Source of the DNA: Streptomyces venezuelae | GTDB taxonomy: Bacteria > Actinomycetota > Actinomycetes > Streptomycetales > Streptomycetaceae | Length of the DNA: 64,000 nucleotides | Assembly: GCF_008642295.1 (NCBI RefSeq) | Contig: NZ_CP029190.1 | Coordinates: 7,299,501 to 7,363,500 of the forward strand | Reading direction: 5' to 3' | In this document: positions 53,395 through 62,947 of the stretch, piece by piece | Layout of the letters: every line of letters starts with the position of its first letter | Numbering within the stretch: position 1 is the stretch's first letter | Notes under the pieces: model-generated | Seen by the model: only the letters and a program-made list of their open reading frames with translations | What the model was told of the DNA's origin: nothing | Database searches by the model: none | Made by a program: the position numbers and the translations under genes

Positions 53395-54294
53395 TCACGT
53401 GCGTGCGGCGGCCGTCGCGGGTGCGTGGGCTTCGCTGAGGCGGCGTACGGCCTGAGCGAGGCGGTGGTCGGTCGCCGCGCGGAACGGGGCGACCGGGTGG
53501 GCCTGGGCGCCGATGACGACGCCGGTGTGTCCGGTCAGGGACGCATCGGTGGCAGCGACGATCGAGGGCCTGGCCGCTGCGGATGCCGGACCGGATGTGG
53601 AGCGTGCGAACGTGCGGCGGACCAGCGGCCACAGCAGCCGCAGGGCAGGCGAGACGATTTTCGGGTCGGTCAAGGTACCGTCGGTCATGTCGGTCGCGGC
53701 GCCTCCGGGGTCGGCGGCGAAGACGGAGACGCCCGTGCCGTCCAGGCGGGCGGCCAGGTCCAGGGTGTAGGCCAGGTTGGCGAGCTTGGCGCGTCCGTAC
53801 CAGTGGAAGCCGTAGTAGCCGCCGGGCGGCTCGACGGCGTCGAACACCCGCTTGGCCACGCCGACCGCGCGGGAGGTCACGTTCACGATCCGGCTCGGCG
53901 CCCCGGCCGTGAGCGTGGGCAGCAGCAGTTCCGTCAGCAGGTAGGGCGAGAGGTGGTTGACCACGAACGACGCCTCGACGCCGTCCAGGTCCCGTCGCCG
54001 CGCGAACATCGCTCCGACGTTGTTGACCAGCACCGTCAGCGGTTCCCCCGAGGCGGCGTGGTCGGCGGCGATCCTGGCGGCGAGCGCGCGCACTTGGTCG
54101 AGCGAGGCGAGATCTGCGGACAGGAACCGGCCGGGGTGCGCAGGGTACGTCGCGTTGATCCGCTCGACCGCCATGGCTCCCCGTTCGGCGTTGCGCCCGA
54201 CCACGGTGACCGCGAACCCGGCGGCTGCCAGCCCGAGCGCCGTCTCCAGGCCGATGCCGCCCGTTCCGGCCGTGACCACAGCTGTTTTCGTCAT
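53395..54294 (-). CDS. SDR-family oxidoreductase (retinol-dehydrogenase-like)
   Basis: A 299-residue SDR. The cofactor motif is TAGTGGIG (about 8-15), then VGRNAERG (prefers NADP by its Arg), NNVGAMF, the catalytic Ser in NVTSRAV and the Tyr-Lys pair YGRAK (about 167-171). The substrate is unknown. The ATG at 54294 has GGAGGAAC upstream. It is the first gene of the leftward operon with the hydrolase and TetR, and divergent from the MBL gene at 54655. Confidence 0.93.
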   Translation of the reverse strand: MTKTAVVTAGTGGIGLETALGLAAAGFAVTVVGRNAERGAMAVERINATYPAHPGRFLSADLASLDQVRALAARIAADHAASGEPLTVLVNNVGAMFARRRDLDGVEASFVVNHLSPYLLTELLLPTLTAGAPSRIVNVTSRAVGVAKRVFDAVEPPGGYYGFHWYGRAKLANLAYTLDLAARLDGTGVSVFAADPGGAATDMTDGTLTDPKIVSPALRLLWPLVRRTFARSTSGPASAAARPSIVAATDASLTGHTGVVIGAQAHPVAPFRAATDHRLAQAVRRLSEAHAPATAAART

Positions 54295-54318
54295 GAGTTC
54301 CTCCACCCGGCAGGCAAT

Positions 54319-54373
54319 CGGATAGTTAATCCGGTTAGTTGGGGATGGTAGCAGCATACGGATGACCTATCCG
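54319..54373. promoter_or_regulatory. Two CGGAT-N5-ATCCG operator-like sites
   Basis: CGGATAGTTAATCCG at 54319-54333 and CGGATGACCTATCCG at 54359-54373 share both arms and both are followed by GTTA. Their centres are exactly 40 bp apart, close to four helical turns. They lie 25 bp upstream of the SDR start and in the divergent region towards the MBL gene, and so could control both. A TetR regulator, encoded in the leftward operon, is the obvious candidate binder. Confidence 0.7.
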
Positions 54374-54654
54374 GTTAATGGTTCGGGCGCGCCGCCGTCG
54401 CTGCGGCCGGCGCGGGCCGGTGAGCACCTCGAACGCGCAAGCAAGCCGCTGACGTGTGCAAACGTCACCGATTTCGCCGGGTCGGGGAACCGCTCGGGAC
54501 GATCCCGGAGGTGATCGGTCAGGCGAGGCGGAGGCGAGGGGGATGGAGCGGCTGTCACAGACCAGGATGCCGTCCGGTCATAGGGGGTGACCGGACGGCG
54601 TACCCCATGGCGTCGTCGGTGTCTTCGGTCGACGCTCGTCACGAGGAGAACACC

Positions 54655-55557
54655 ATGAAGCTCGCACACTCCGACGCACCAGTGCACGACGAACTGGTGC
54701 CGTCCCGCTACGCGTTGAACGTCGGCGACATCGACGTGACGGTGATCAGCGACGGAACGATGCAGATCGACGCCCGGACGTTGGCCACCAACGCCGCCAA
54801 GGCCGACCTGTCGGCCTGGCTCGGTGAGAACTTCCTGCCGGAGATGCTCGTCTATCCGATCAACGTGGGCGTCGTACGCAGCGGTGGCAGGACCATCCTC
54901 ATCGATTCCGGGCTGGGGTCGGAGTTCCCTGGCTTCCCGCGGGTCGGCCAGTTGGCCATGCGGCTGGAAGCGGCCGGGATCGACGCCGCGTCCGTGACCG
55001 ACGTGGTGCTCACCCACTTGCACATGGACCACATCGGCGGGCTGCTCGTCGAGGGGCTGAGGGGCCGGCTCCGCACCGACCTGCGGGTCCACCTGGCTTC
55101 CGCCGAGGCCGAGTTCTGGGAAGCGCCCGACTTCTCCCGCACCAGCATGCCGGAAGCGGTGCCGGCGGTGCTGCGTGCGACCGCCTCGAAGTTCCTGGAG
55201 GTGTACCGCGGCCAGTTGAAGCCGTTCGAGACGGAGCAGGAGGTGGCGCCGGGAGTGACGATCATCCGCACCGGCGGTCACACCCCCGGCCACAGCATCG
55301 TCCGCCTGGAATCCGGTGGCAACCGGCTGACGTTCGGCGGCGATGCCGTATTCCAGTGCGGGTTCGACCAGCCCGGCTGGTTCAGCGGCTTCGAGCACGA
55401 CCCCGAGGAATCAGCCCGCGTCCGGGTCCGTCTCCTGATGGAGATGGCGGCGAGCGGCGAGCGATTGCTGGCGACCCACCTGCCGTTCCCGTCCGTCTGC
55501 CACGTGGCGGTCGCCGGCAACGCCTTCCGCTTCGTGCCGGCCGTCTGGGACTACTGA
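54655..55557 (+). CDS. MBL-fold hydrolase (lactonase-like)
   Basis: A 300-residue metallo-beta-lactamase-fold protein with the full zinc set: HLHMDHIGG (about 122-130), GGHTPGHS (about 208-215), FGGDAVFQ and ATHLPFPS near the end. The pattern fits the AHL-lactonase/MBL hydrolase branch; INVGVVRSGGRTILIDSGLG is typical of that group. The ATG at 54655 has GAGGAG upstream. It is transcribed away from the SDR operon, with the paired operator-like sites between. Substrate not determinable. Confidence 0.9.
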   Translation: MKLAHSDAPVHDELVPSRYALNVGDIDVTVISDGTMQIDARTLATNAAKADLSAWLGENFLPEMLVYPINVGVVRSGGRTILIDSGLGSEFPGFPRVGQLAMRLEAAGIDAASVTDVVLTHLHMDHIGGLLVEGLRGRLRTDLRVHLASAEAEFWEAPDFSRTSMPEAVPAVLRATASKFLEVYRGQLKPFETEQEVAPGVTIIRTGGHTPGHSIVRLESGGNRLTFGGDAVFQCGFDQPGWFSGFEHDPEESARVRVRLLMEMAASGERLLATHLPFPSVCHVAVAGNAFRFVPAVWDY

Positions 55558-56093
55558 CCGACTCTGGCCGGAGCCGTCGTGTGAACAGCGCGTGGACTTC
55601 CGGCCGTGATGCGCAGCCCTGGTTCACGGGTGAGCAGGGTGGAGCAGTGCCCACTTGCCATCGCCCGGGCAGCGCCGCGGCCGGCTCGTCGACGTCCACG
55701 AGCGGCGGCACCCGTCGTCGTCACACGACTCGCCGCCGCCTTGTCGTAGCGGAGGGAAGAGCACCGACCCGCCCCGAAGGATGAGGCAACCATGACCATC
55801 GAACACTCGCACCACCTCGTGACTCCCCACGCGACCACACCGCCGCCCCGCATCGAGGTGGTTGCCACCGTCGCCGGCGCCCCGCCGATGCCGGAAGGCG
55901 CCGAAGGATGAGCATTGTCAGCGCGGAGGAGCTGGAGCAGCGGCGGGATCGCCGCGCGCCCCGCCCCTGACCGCACCGGAGATCCGCCCGCCCTTCAACG
56001 CGCCTCGTGCGGCAATCCGCCGCACGAGAACAGAGAAGAACGGGACTTCCCCGACCGGGTGGATCTGTTGATCAGCTTGGAAGGCAGGAGATT
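55558..56093. other. Gap with small frames and AT-richer patch
   Basis: Apart from the short frame listed next, no gene seen. A second tiny frame (MSIVSAEELEQRRDRRAPRP, 55908-55970) overlaps its stop (ATGA) and looks like the start of a gene that then ends early. These may be stubs of genes removed between the MBL and nitroreductase genes. Confidence 0.35.
55792..55911 (+). CDS. Very short frame, possibly a gene stub
   Basis: A 39-residue frame (MTIEHSHHLVTPHATTPPPR and onward to MPEGAEG) with good-looking GGAGGG and AAGGATGAGG upstream and a coupled ATGA overlap with another tiny frame. Natural composition but no family. It may be the N-terminal remnant of a deleted gene or a small protein in its own right. 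Confidence 0.3.
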   Translation: MTIEHSHHLVTPHATTPPPRIEVVATVAGAPPMPEGAEG

Positions 56094-56759
56094 GTGGACG
56101 TCTACGAGGCGGTCATGAGCCGACGGGCGGTTCGCGGGTTCACCAACCGGCGCATCCCGAAGGAGGTGTTGAAGCGCGTGCTGTCCGCGGCGGCCTGGGC
56201 GCCGTCCGGATCGAACCTCCAGCCGTGGCACGCCTACCTGGTGACCGGCGCCCCGCTGGCGGAACTCAAGAGGCGTGCGGGCGAGCGCCTCGCCGCGGGC
56301 GATCCCTGGGACGAGCCGGAGTACGAGATGTACCCGCCCGCACTGAAATCCCCGTACCACGAGCGCCGAGCCGACTTCGGTGAGCAGCGCTACGGCGCAC
56401 TGGGCATCCCGCGTGAGGACGTGGAAGCGCGCCAGAGGGCCGCTGCCGAGAACTGGGACTGCTTCGGCGCGCCCGCCGCCCTGTTCTGCTACATCGACCG
56501 CACCATGGGCCGGCCCCAATGGTCCGAGCTCGGCATGTACCTGCAGACTGCGATGCTGCTGCTGCGCGCCGAAGGGCTGGACAGTTGCACGCAGATGGCG
56601 TGGGCGAAGTTCCACAGGACCGTCGCCGAAATCCTGTCACCCCCGCACGAACTCATCCTCTTCTGCGGAATGTCGATCGGATTCGCAGATGTCACGGCGA
56701 GTCACACCCGGACCGGCCGGGCGCCACTCGGCGAGACGGTTAAGTTCGTCGAGGTCTAG
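56094..56759 (+). CDS. Nitroreductase-family flavoprotein
   Basis: A 221-residue protein of the nitroreductase fold. FMN-binding signature SRRAVRGFTNRRIPKEVLKR (near the start), then AAAWAPSGSNLQPWHAYLVT (Ser/Asn of the SG-N-QPW motif) and the C-terminal MSIGFADV block. It reduces nitro groups or quinones with NAD(P)H. The GTG at 56094 has AGGAG upstream. The NmrA-like gene follows 51 bp downstream in the same direction, so the two may be co-transcribed. Confidence 0.92.
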   Translation: MDVYEAVMSRRAVRGFTNRRIPKEVLKRVLSAAAWAPSGSNLQPWHAYLVTGAPLAELKRRAGERLAAGDPWDEPEYEMYPPALKSPYHERRADFGEQRYGALGIPREDVEARQRAAAENWDCFGAPAALFCYIDRTMGRPQWSELGMYLQTAMLLLRAEGLDSCTQMAWAKFHRTVAEILSPPHELILFCGMSIGFADVTASHTRTGRAPLGETVKFVEV

Positions 56760-56810
56760 AAGCCGTTGCTCCACCATTCCTCAAGGAAATCGGAACGAAA
56801 GGGCGAAGAA

Positions 56811-57545
56811 ATGAAGATTGCTGTCATCGGTGGGACCGGGCTGATCGGATCGCAGGTCGTCAAGATCCTCAATGCGACCGGACACGAGGCAGTGCCGCAT
56901 TCCCCGTCCACCGGTCTGGACCTGCTCAGCGGGAAGGGACTGGCGGAGGCGCTGAGCGGTGCCGATGTCGTCGTCAACCTGACGAACTCGCCGACCTTCG
57001 ATGAAGCCTCACCCGCGTTCTTCCAGCAGACTATGGACAACATGGTGACAGCCGCCGAGGCCGCCGGCGTCGGCCACGCGGTCATCCTCTCGATCGTGGG
57101 CGCCGACCTGGTGCCGGATCTGGTCTACTACCGCGCCAAGGTGCTGCAGGAGAACATCCTCAAGGCCGGCCCCGTGCCGTACTCGATCGTCCGCGCCACG
57201 CAGTTCTTCGAGTTCATCGACTCGGCGCTGTCGTGGACCTCCGACGAGCACACGGTCCGCCTGCCTGCCACGCTCGTCCAGCCCATGGCCTCGGCCGACG
57301 TAGCCCAGGCCGTGGCCGACGTGAGCGTGGGTGCCCCGCTGAGGGGCACCCGTGACGTCGCCGGCCCCGAGGTGTTCCGGCTCGACGAGCTGGGCAGGAT
57401 CACTCTCGCCGCCCACGGCGACCAGCGCGCCGTCGTCACCGACGACACGGCCGGCATGTTCGCCGCCGCCGCGGGGGAGGCCCTCATCGCCCAGCCCGGT
57501 GCCGTCATCGCGAAGACGACCTATCAGGACTGGCTCGCACGCTGA
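56811..57545 (+). CDS. NmrA-like NAD(P)-binding SDR
   Basis: A 244-residue atypical SDR. MKIAVIGGTGLIGSQVVKIL carries the NAD(P)-binding Gly motif; VVVNLTNSPTFDE, ILSIVGADLVPDLVYYRAKV and YSIVRATQFFEFIDSAL are typical of the NmrA/SDR_a5 group, which lacks the full catalytic set and often acts as a redox sensor or quinone reductase. The ATG is at 56811. It ends 37 bp before the convergent NTF2-like gene. Confidence 0.92.
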   Translation: MKIAVIGGTGLIGSQVVKILNATGHEAVPHSPSTGLDLLSGKGLAEALSGADVVVNLTNSPTFDEASPAFFQQTMDNMVTAAEAAGVGHAVILSIVGADLVPDLVYYRAKVLQENILKAGPVPYSIVRATQFFEFIDSALSWTSDEHTVRLPATLVQPMASADVAQAVADVSVGAPLRGTRDVAGPEVFRLDELGRITLAAHGDQRAVVTDDTAGMFAAAAGEALIAQPGAVIAKTTYQDWLAR

Positions 57546-57582
57546 CCCGGCGGGCACGCGCGGCAGATCTCGCGCGGGCCCG

Positions 57583-57957
57583 TCAAGGCGCCGTCGGAGG
57601 CCTGTGCCAGCGGTGAAGTTTGGCCGGGTTGAGCACGATCCACAGGCTGGTGACCCTGGCGCAGACCTCTTCGACGCCGATCACCGCGTGGGTACTGCGT
57701 CCGCGGCGCACTGCCAGGCCGGCGCGTCCGTTGACGGACTCGACGGTCAGCTCGGTGCCCGGGCCACCCAGCAGGACCGCGACCAGGTCCGCGACGTCCT
57801 CGGCTCCGTGAACGGTACCCATGGCGGCGGGCACGTTCCCGCCGCTGTCACACACGGCGACGACATCGGCATCCAGGGCGGCCCGGACCGCGGCAGCATC
57901 GCCTCGCAGGCACGCCTGGGCAAACCCGCGTACGACGTCCTCAAGCCGGTCGGGCAT
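57583..57957 (-). CDS. NTF2/SnoaL-like protein next to SigJ-type sigma factor
   Basis: A 124-residue protein with the NTF2-like fold pattern (VVRGFAQACLRGDAAAVRAA, then LDADVVAVCDSGG and LTVESVNGRAGLAVRRGRST). It closely resembles the C-terminal domain fused to SigJ-type sigma factors, and its ATG at 57957 lies 2 bp after the stop of that sigma factor gene. A small-molecule-binding partner of the sigma factor is the likeliest role. Intact. Confidence 0.85.
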   Translation of the reverse strand: MPDRLEDVVRGFAQACLRGDAAAVRAALDADVVAVCDSGGNVPAAMGTVHGAEDVADLVAVLLGGPGTELTVESVNGRAGLAVRRGRSTHAVIGVEEVCARVTSLWIVLNPAKLHRWHRPPTAP

Positions 57958-57959
57958 CC

Positions 57960-58929
57960 TCAGTTCTTTCGTATCCCACGCCTGTGACCGGCTACCACAT
58001 CGGTCGGTGACGTCGACGCCCCAGCCGGGTCGGACACCGTCGCGATCTTCTCAGGGTTGAACATCCACATCACCCGGTCGATGCCCTCGGCGGTGGCGCT
58101 GACGGTGAGCACGCCGAACTCGGCGCCGTTGCGCAGCAGCACGGCGGACGTCTGCCCGTTCGTGCTCGCCCAGCGCACGTCGAGCCCGTCCCAGAACCAG
58201 ACGGAGATCGCCTTCATGAACCGCGTCACCCGCCGCACACCCACGATCGACCGACGGGCGACCCCCAGTTTGCCGTTGCCGTCGGACAGGCTGGCCACGT
58301 CCGTTGCGAAGAGCCGCTCCAGCGTGGTCATGTCGCCGGAGCGGGCGGCCGTGAGGAAGGTGTTCAGCAGCTGCCGCTGTGCGGCGGCGGTCACAGGCTT
58401 GCGCCGTTCGCCCGTCATGTGTTTGCGGGCCCGGCTGACCAGCTGACGCGCCGCGGGCTCGGTCGACTCCAGGACCTCGGCGATCTTCCCGTAGCCGTAG
58501 TCGAATGCCACGCGCAGCACGTAGGCGGCTCGTTCGTTGGGTGTGAGCTTCTCCATCAACATCAGCGTCGCGAGCTCCAAGGCCTCACCGCGCTCGGCGC
58601 CCAGGTACGGGTCCGCGCTCGTGTCGACGGGTTCGGGTAACCACGGCCCGACGTACGTCTCACGCCGCACCCGCGCGGACTGGAGTGCGTTGATGGCCAG
58701 CCGGGTCGTCGTCGTCGCCAGGAAACGCGTCCGGATTGAGCACCGCACGGTGGTCGCACACCTGCCACCGCAGCCAGACCTCCTGCACCAGGTCCTCGGC
58801 GTCGGTGGCGCTGCTCAACATGCGGTACGCGATCCCGAACAGGCGTGGCCGCACCTTCGTGAAGACCGCCAGGGCCTCCCCGAGACCATCTGTGCCACCC
58901 GGCTTGAGATCCACACCGGAATCCGTCAC
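57960..58929 (-). pseudogene. SigJ-type ECF sigma factor with one frameshift
   Basis: The first part (GTG 58929 to about 58725) holds region 2: VRPRLFGIAYRMLSSATDAE then DLVQEVWLRW. After one extra base in an AAA run at 58723-58725 the frame continues as LATTTTRLAINALQSARVRR, then region 4 (LTPNERAAYVLRVAFDYGYG, KIAEVLESTEPAARQLVSRA), and a SnoaL-like C-terminal domain. Joined, it is a complete SigJ-type (ECF41-like) factor of about 320 residues. Removing one base restores the frame; a sequencing slip in the homopolymer is plausible. Confidence 0.88.
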
Positions 58930-59284
58930 GCCCTGCCCCCGTCGAATCGTGTCGCCGCCACTGCCCATCTTCGACCGAACAAGCGTGGAAGACTACTACC
59001 GCTGGTCGTCCACTGCCATCGACACGTCGATTGGCCGCCATCGCGGCCCTCGACCAATCCTCGGAGGGCTCGTCGGTGGGCAGGCCGAGGTGTTCATACA
59101 GATCGCGGACACGGAACAAGGGACTTGACGTAGGCCTCGACCTCGTCCGGACCCTCCTGCAGCACCAGATGTTTGACGTCGTCGGCCGCCTGGTCGGCCA
59201 GGTGCCCCACTGGGCGGCGGCCCTCCGTATCAGGCCCAGGACCGGCCTGGGGGAGATCCGTGGGCTTGTGGCTGGTTTCCCACG
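58930..59284. other. Gap with possible remnant
   Basis: About 355 bp. On the minus strand two frames in sequence read HLADQAADDVKHLVLQEGPD then VEAYVKSLVP, followed by RVRDLYEHLGLPTDEPSEDW. Together they look like the tail of one helical protein with a frame break near 59110. No start or family was found. The promoter of the SigJ-type gene must lie near 58930-58990. Confidence 0.35.
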
Positions 59285-60156
59285 TCAGACCGACTCTTGC
59301 CCCGTGATGCGGTTGAACAGCCGTACGGATCCGTCTCTCGCGCTCGTCGCGATCACGGTGCCGTCCGGGCTGATGGCCACCGCTTCGAGGTCGCCGCGAT
59401 GGCCGGTCAGTGTTCCCATCGTCTCCCCTGTCGCGGGGTTCCACGTGCGAGCCAGCCCGTCGTCGCCGGTCGTCGCGAGCCAGGTGCCGTCAGGGCTGAT
59501 CGCCAGGGTGCGTACGGCTACGGCCGGGCGCCTTTCGCTGGTCGACCCCGTGTCCACGGACGTGTCACAGATGCGTACCGCACCGTCTGCGCTGAGGGCG
59601 GCGAGCCAAGTGCGGTCGGGACTGATGGCGATGCTCCGTGCATGACCGATTCCGGTCAGGGCGTTGAGTTCGGAACCGGTCACAGCGTCCCACAGCCGCG
59701 TGGTGCCGTCAGCGCTGATGGTGGCCAGCCATACGCCGTCGGGGCTTACGGACAGGGCGTCCACTGCCCGCCGATGGACGGTCAGCGTCTGGATCTCGGT
59801 GCTGGTATCGATGGTGTGCAGACTCACCGTGCCGGTGCCCCTGGCGATGGCGAGCCATCTGCCGTCCGGGCTGATGGTGGCGGCGCGCACTGGGCCCGTA
59901 CCGCAGGTCGTGGTGGTCAGCAGGGTGCCATCGCCTGTGTTCCAGGTGCGCACTGTGCCGGCGGAGTCGACTGTGGTGAGCAGGGCGCCATCAGGGCTCG
60001 TACCGGTCGCGCGTACGGCGTTCGGGGACCAGGTGGCCGGTGCTCCGCTCGGCAGGGCGAGAGTGCGCAGCCGTCTCCAGGAGGCGGTGCTCCACAGTTG
60101 TGTCGTGCCGTCGCGGTTGACGGTGGCAAGCCATGCGGCGTTCGGATCGGCGACTA

Positions 60157-61098
60157 GGGCCTGTTGTGAAAGTGCTGGTCACAGCCACTCGTTGATGGCT
60201 GCGACCAGCACGGTCGCTTCGTAGCGAACGGCGAGTTTGTCGTACCTGGTGGCGACGGCGCGGTGGCGCTTGAGGCGGTTGATCCCGCACTCGACCGCGT
60301 GCCGCTGCTTGTAGTCGTCCTTGTCGAACGTCGGCGGCCGCCCGCCGCGGGAACCGCGCTTGAGGCGGTTGCGGACCCGGTCCGCGGGCACGGGGATGGT
60401 GGCCTTGATTCCGCGTCTGCGCAGGTAGGAGCGGTTGCTCCGGGAGTCGTACGCCTTGTCGGCCCGCACACGGTCCGGCCGCTTGCGCGGCCTTCCGAGC
60501 CCGACCCGGGGCACCCGTATTGCCTCCAGGACCGGCTCGAACTGCGGAGAGTCGCCCCGCTGCCCGGCGGTGATCACCACCGACAAGGGCTTCTGCCCTT
60601 GCTCGACGGCAAGGTGGATTTTGGTGGTCAGGCCGCCTCGGGACCGTCCGAGGCCGTGGTCGGCCGGCTCGACGAAGACGCCGCCAGGCGGCTCTTTCTG
60701 GAGATCCCCTTTTTCGCCGCTCCGGCGGCGTGCTGGTGGGCCCGGCAGACGGTGGAGTCGACGTTGACCTCCCAGGTGATCAGGCCCTTGGCGTCCGCCT
60801 CGGCCTGCAGCTGGGTGAGGATCTGGGCCCAGGTTCCGTCGCGCTGCCAGCGCCGGAACAGGTCGTAGACCCGGTCCCACGGCCCGTAGCGTTCCGGCAC
60901 ATCACGCCACGGGGCACCGGTCCGGGTCCGCCACCGTATGCCGTCTATCAGCTGTCGCCGCGTCCACACCTGCGGCCGGCCCGGCTTGATGCCCCGCGGC
61001 AGCAGCGGCTCAAGCCGGGCCCACTGGCCATTCGTCAGATCCCCACGTCCCACAGGACGTGATCATCAACGAACAAGATCCACTTTCGCAACAGACCC
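60157..61098 (-). mobile_element. IS5-family element, two-frame type, complete
   Basis: A 942-bp element with terminal repeats GGGCCTGTTGTGAAAGT (left) and GGGTCTGTTGCGAAAGT (right, reverse complement). TA duplications flank it at 60155-60156 and 61099-61100. It interrupts the WD40 gene cleanly: removing it restores the frame across the joint. Both transposase frames are open. Confidence 0.9.
60179..61053 (-). CDS. IS5-family transposase, probable programmed frameshift
   Basis: ORF A (61053 to 60628) reads [20 protein letters not shown], then [20 protein letters not shown] and [23 protein letters not shown] (to 60179) continues with [40 protein letters not shown] and [20 protein letters not shown], the remaining DDE motifs. 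At the junction the coding strand reads GGCGAAAAAGGGG, a classic slippery stretch. Elements of this group make transposase by ribosomal frameshifting there, so both frames being open suggests an active element. Confidence 0.9.
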
Positions 61099-61739
61099 TA
61101 GCGCGGTGACCCAGCTGGTGTTGCCGGCGAGGGTATGCACGTGCGCTCCGGACGCCGTGTCCCACACGCGTACGCTTCCGTCCGCACCGGCTGTGGCCAG
61201 CCACGTATCCGTCGGCTGATCGTCAGCGCGCCCAGGGGAGCTGTCTCAGCTTCTCCGAAGGCCGTGATCTCCGTGCTGGTGCTGACGCTCCGTATGCGAA
61301 CGGTTCCGTCTTGGCCGGCGGTGGCGAACCATGTGCCGTGGGAGTTGACGGCCAGGGTGGTCGCGCAGTGGTTCGTGTCGGTGTGGCTGCGCATCAGCGA
61401 GGGGTCGGGCAAGTCCGGTGGGGCCCACTTGTTGACCAGATTAGGGTGGGAGGTGGGGAGGGGAATGCGGTGGGTGTTCCAATGGGGAAGAGGTCCAAGT
61501 CGGCTGCGGAGCACGGCGTTGAGGGCCTCGGACGGGTCGGTCGGCGTGAGCAGGTGCGCCGCACGGGCCAGATCCCGTGCCATGGTGCGCGTGGCAGGAG
61601 TTCGAACGCGGTCGAGGTCGCGGATGGCGGCGTTGGGCCCCACCCGGTCCAGGTGCGCCCTGATCCAGCGCAGGTCACCGGCCAGCGCCTGCGCAGCGTC
61701 TGTCTGGTCGGCGTCTACTAGTGCCGCATCAGGCAACGT

Positions 61740-62940
61740 TTGTCCCGTCCTGACGTGTCGCCCGGTGGCTGTACCAGGCGGCACGTCAGGACGGACAGAA
61801 TGATCACGTGGCTGAACGGGTACGGGTCCGCGATATTGACGACGACGAAGGCAGACAGTTGCTGCGGATCATCCGCCGGGGCACCGGTTCGGTGGTGACT
61901 TGGCGGCGGGCCCAGATGGTGTTGCTGTCCGCCCAGTACATGAGCGTGGCGAAGATCGCCGAGGTGACTTTTACTAGCACGGACCGGGTCAGGGATGTGA
62001 TCCACAACTTCAACGCGGACGGCTTCGAGGCTCTCTACCCGAAGTACAAGGGTGGGCGGCCTCGGACGTTCACACTGCCCGAGCGCCGGGAGATCAAGAA
62101 AGCCGCCAAGTCCAGGCCAGCCGAGCACGGCCTGCCGTTCTCGACCTGGAGCCTGGCCAAGCTGGCCGACTTCCTGGTCGCCGAGGTGGTGATCGACGAC
62201 ATCAGCCATGAGGGCCTGCGATCCTGCTCCGCGAGGAAGGCGTCACCTTTCAACGAGTGAAGACCTGGAAGACCTCCCGGGACCCCGACTACGCGGCCAA
62301 GAAGGCGAGGGTCGAGCACCTCTACGCGATCGCGGACGGCGAGGTCACACCCGAGGTAGACGAGCCCGAGGTCATCTTCTGTATGGACGAGTTCGGCCCG
62401 CTCAACCTCCAGCCCCACCCCGGCCGGCAGTGGGCTGCACGGGGTGGCAAAGGCAAGGACCCCGATCGCGAGCCCCGACCCCGGCGTCGGGCGACCTACA
62501 CCCGCCCGCACGGCGTGAGGCACCTGTTCGCTGCCTACGACATAGCCAAGAACCAGCTCTACGGACACATCAAGAAGACGAAGAACCGGTCCAAGTTTTT
62601 GGAGTTCTGCCACTACCTGCGCTCACTGCACCCGCTGGACGTGCGCATCGCGATCGTCTGCGACAACTACTCACCGCACCTGACGACGAAGCGATGCCAG
62701 AGGGTCTTGACCTGGGCGGCGGCGAACAACGTCGAGATCGCCTACACCCCGACCAACAGCTCCTGGCTCAACCGGATCGAGGCCCACTTCACCGCCCTGC
62801 GCTACTTCACCCTCGACGGCACCGACCACGTCAGCCACAAGGAACAGGCCAGCATGATCCGCCGCTACATCATCTGGCGAAACCGCCACGCCGACGACGT
62901 CCAGCTACGCCAGATTACGACCCGGGCGAACGTCGCCTGA
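61740..62940 (+). mobile_element. IS630-family element, second type
   Basis: About 1.2 kb. The left end region contains ATCAGGCAACGTTTGTCCCG (61728-61747) and the right end CGGGCGAACGTCGCCTGAT (62924-62942), imperfect inverted repeats of one another. The TA next to the right end is at 62941-62942; a matching TA at the left is not clear, so the left edge is approximate. It cuts off the 5' end of the WD40 gene. Confidence 0.7.
61808..62940 (+). pseudogene. IS630-family transposase with frameshift
   Basis: Frame one (61808 to about 62215) holds the helix-turn-helix half (SAQYMSVAKIAEVTFTSTDR, then GGRPRTFTLPERREIKKAAK). The frame changes near 62215 (between HEGLR and REEGVTFQRV) and continues from 62257 with CMDEFGPLNLQPHPGRQWAA, IAIVCDNYSPHLTTKRCQRV and YTPTNSSWLNRIEAHFTALR, the DDE motifs. 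No obvious slippery run at the junction, so this is more likely decay or an indel error than programmed frameshifting. Confidence 0.88.
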
Positions 62941-62947
62941 TAGACGA

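Larger units (their letters stand above)
59285..61735 (-). pseudogene. WD40-repeat protein, broken by IS5 and cut off by IS630
   Basis: The C-terminal part (59285-60156) has about six WD40 repeats (VRAATISPDGRWLAIARGTG, then DGTTRLWDAVTGSELNALTG and so on). An IS5 sits at 60157-61098. Beyond it, the frame resumes seamlessly: AGADGSVRVWDTASGAHVHT before the insertion joins VADPNAAWLATVNRDGTTQL after it. A one-base loss near 61215 breaks the frame again. The N-terminal region (RTMARDLARAAHLLTPTDPS) is cut at about 61735 by an IS630. WD40 repeat proteins of Streptomyces often have an N-terminal NTPase; that part is missing. Confidence 0.88.
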
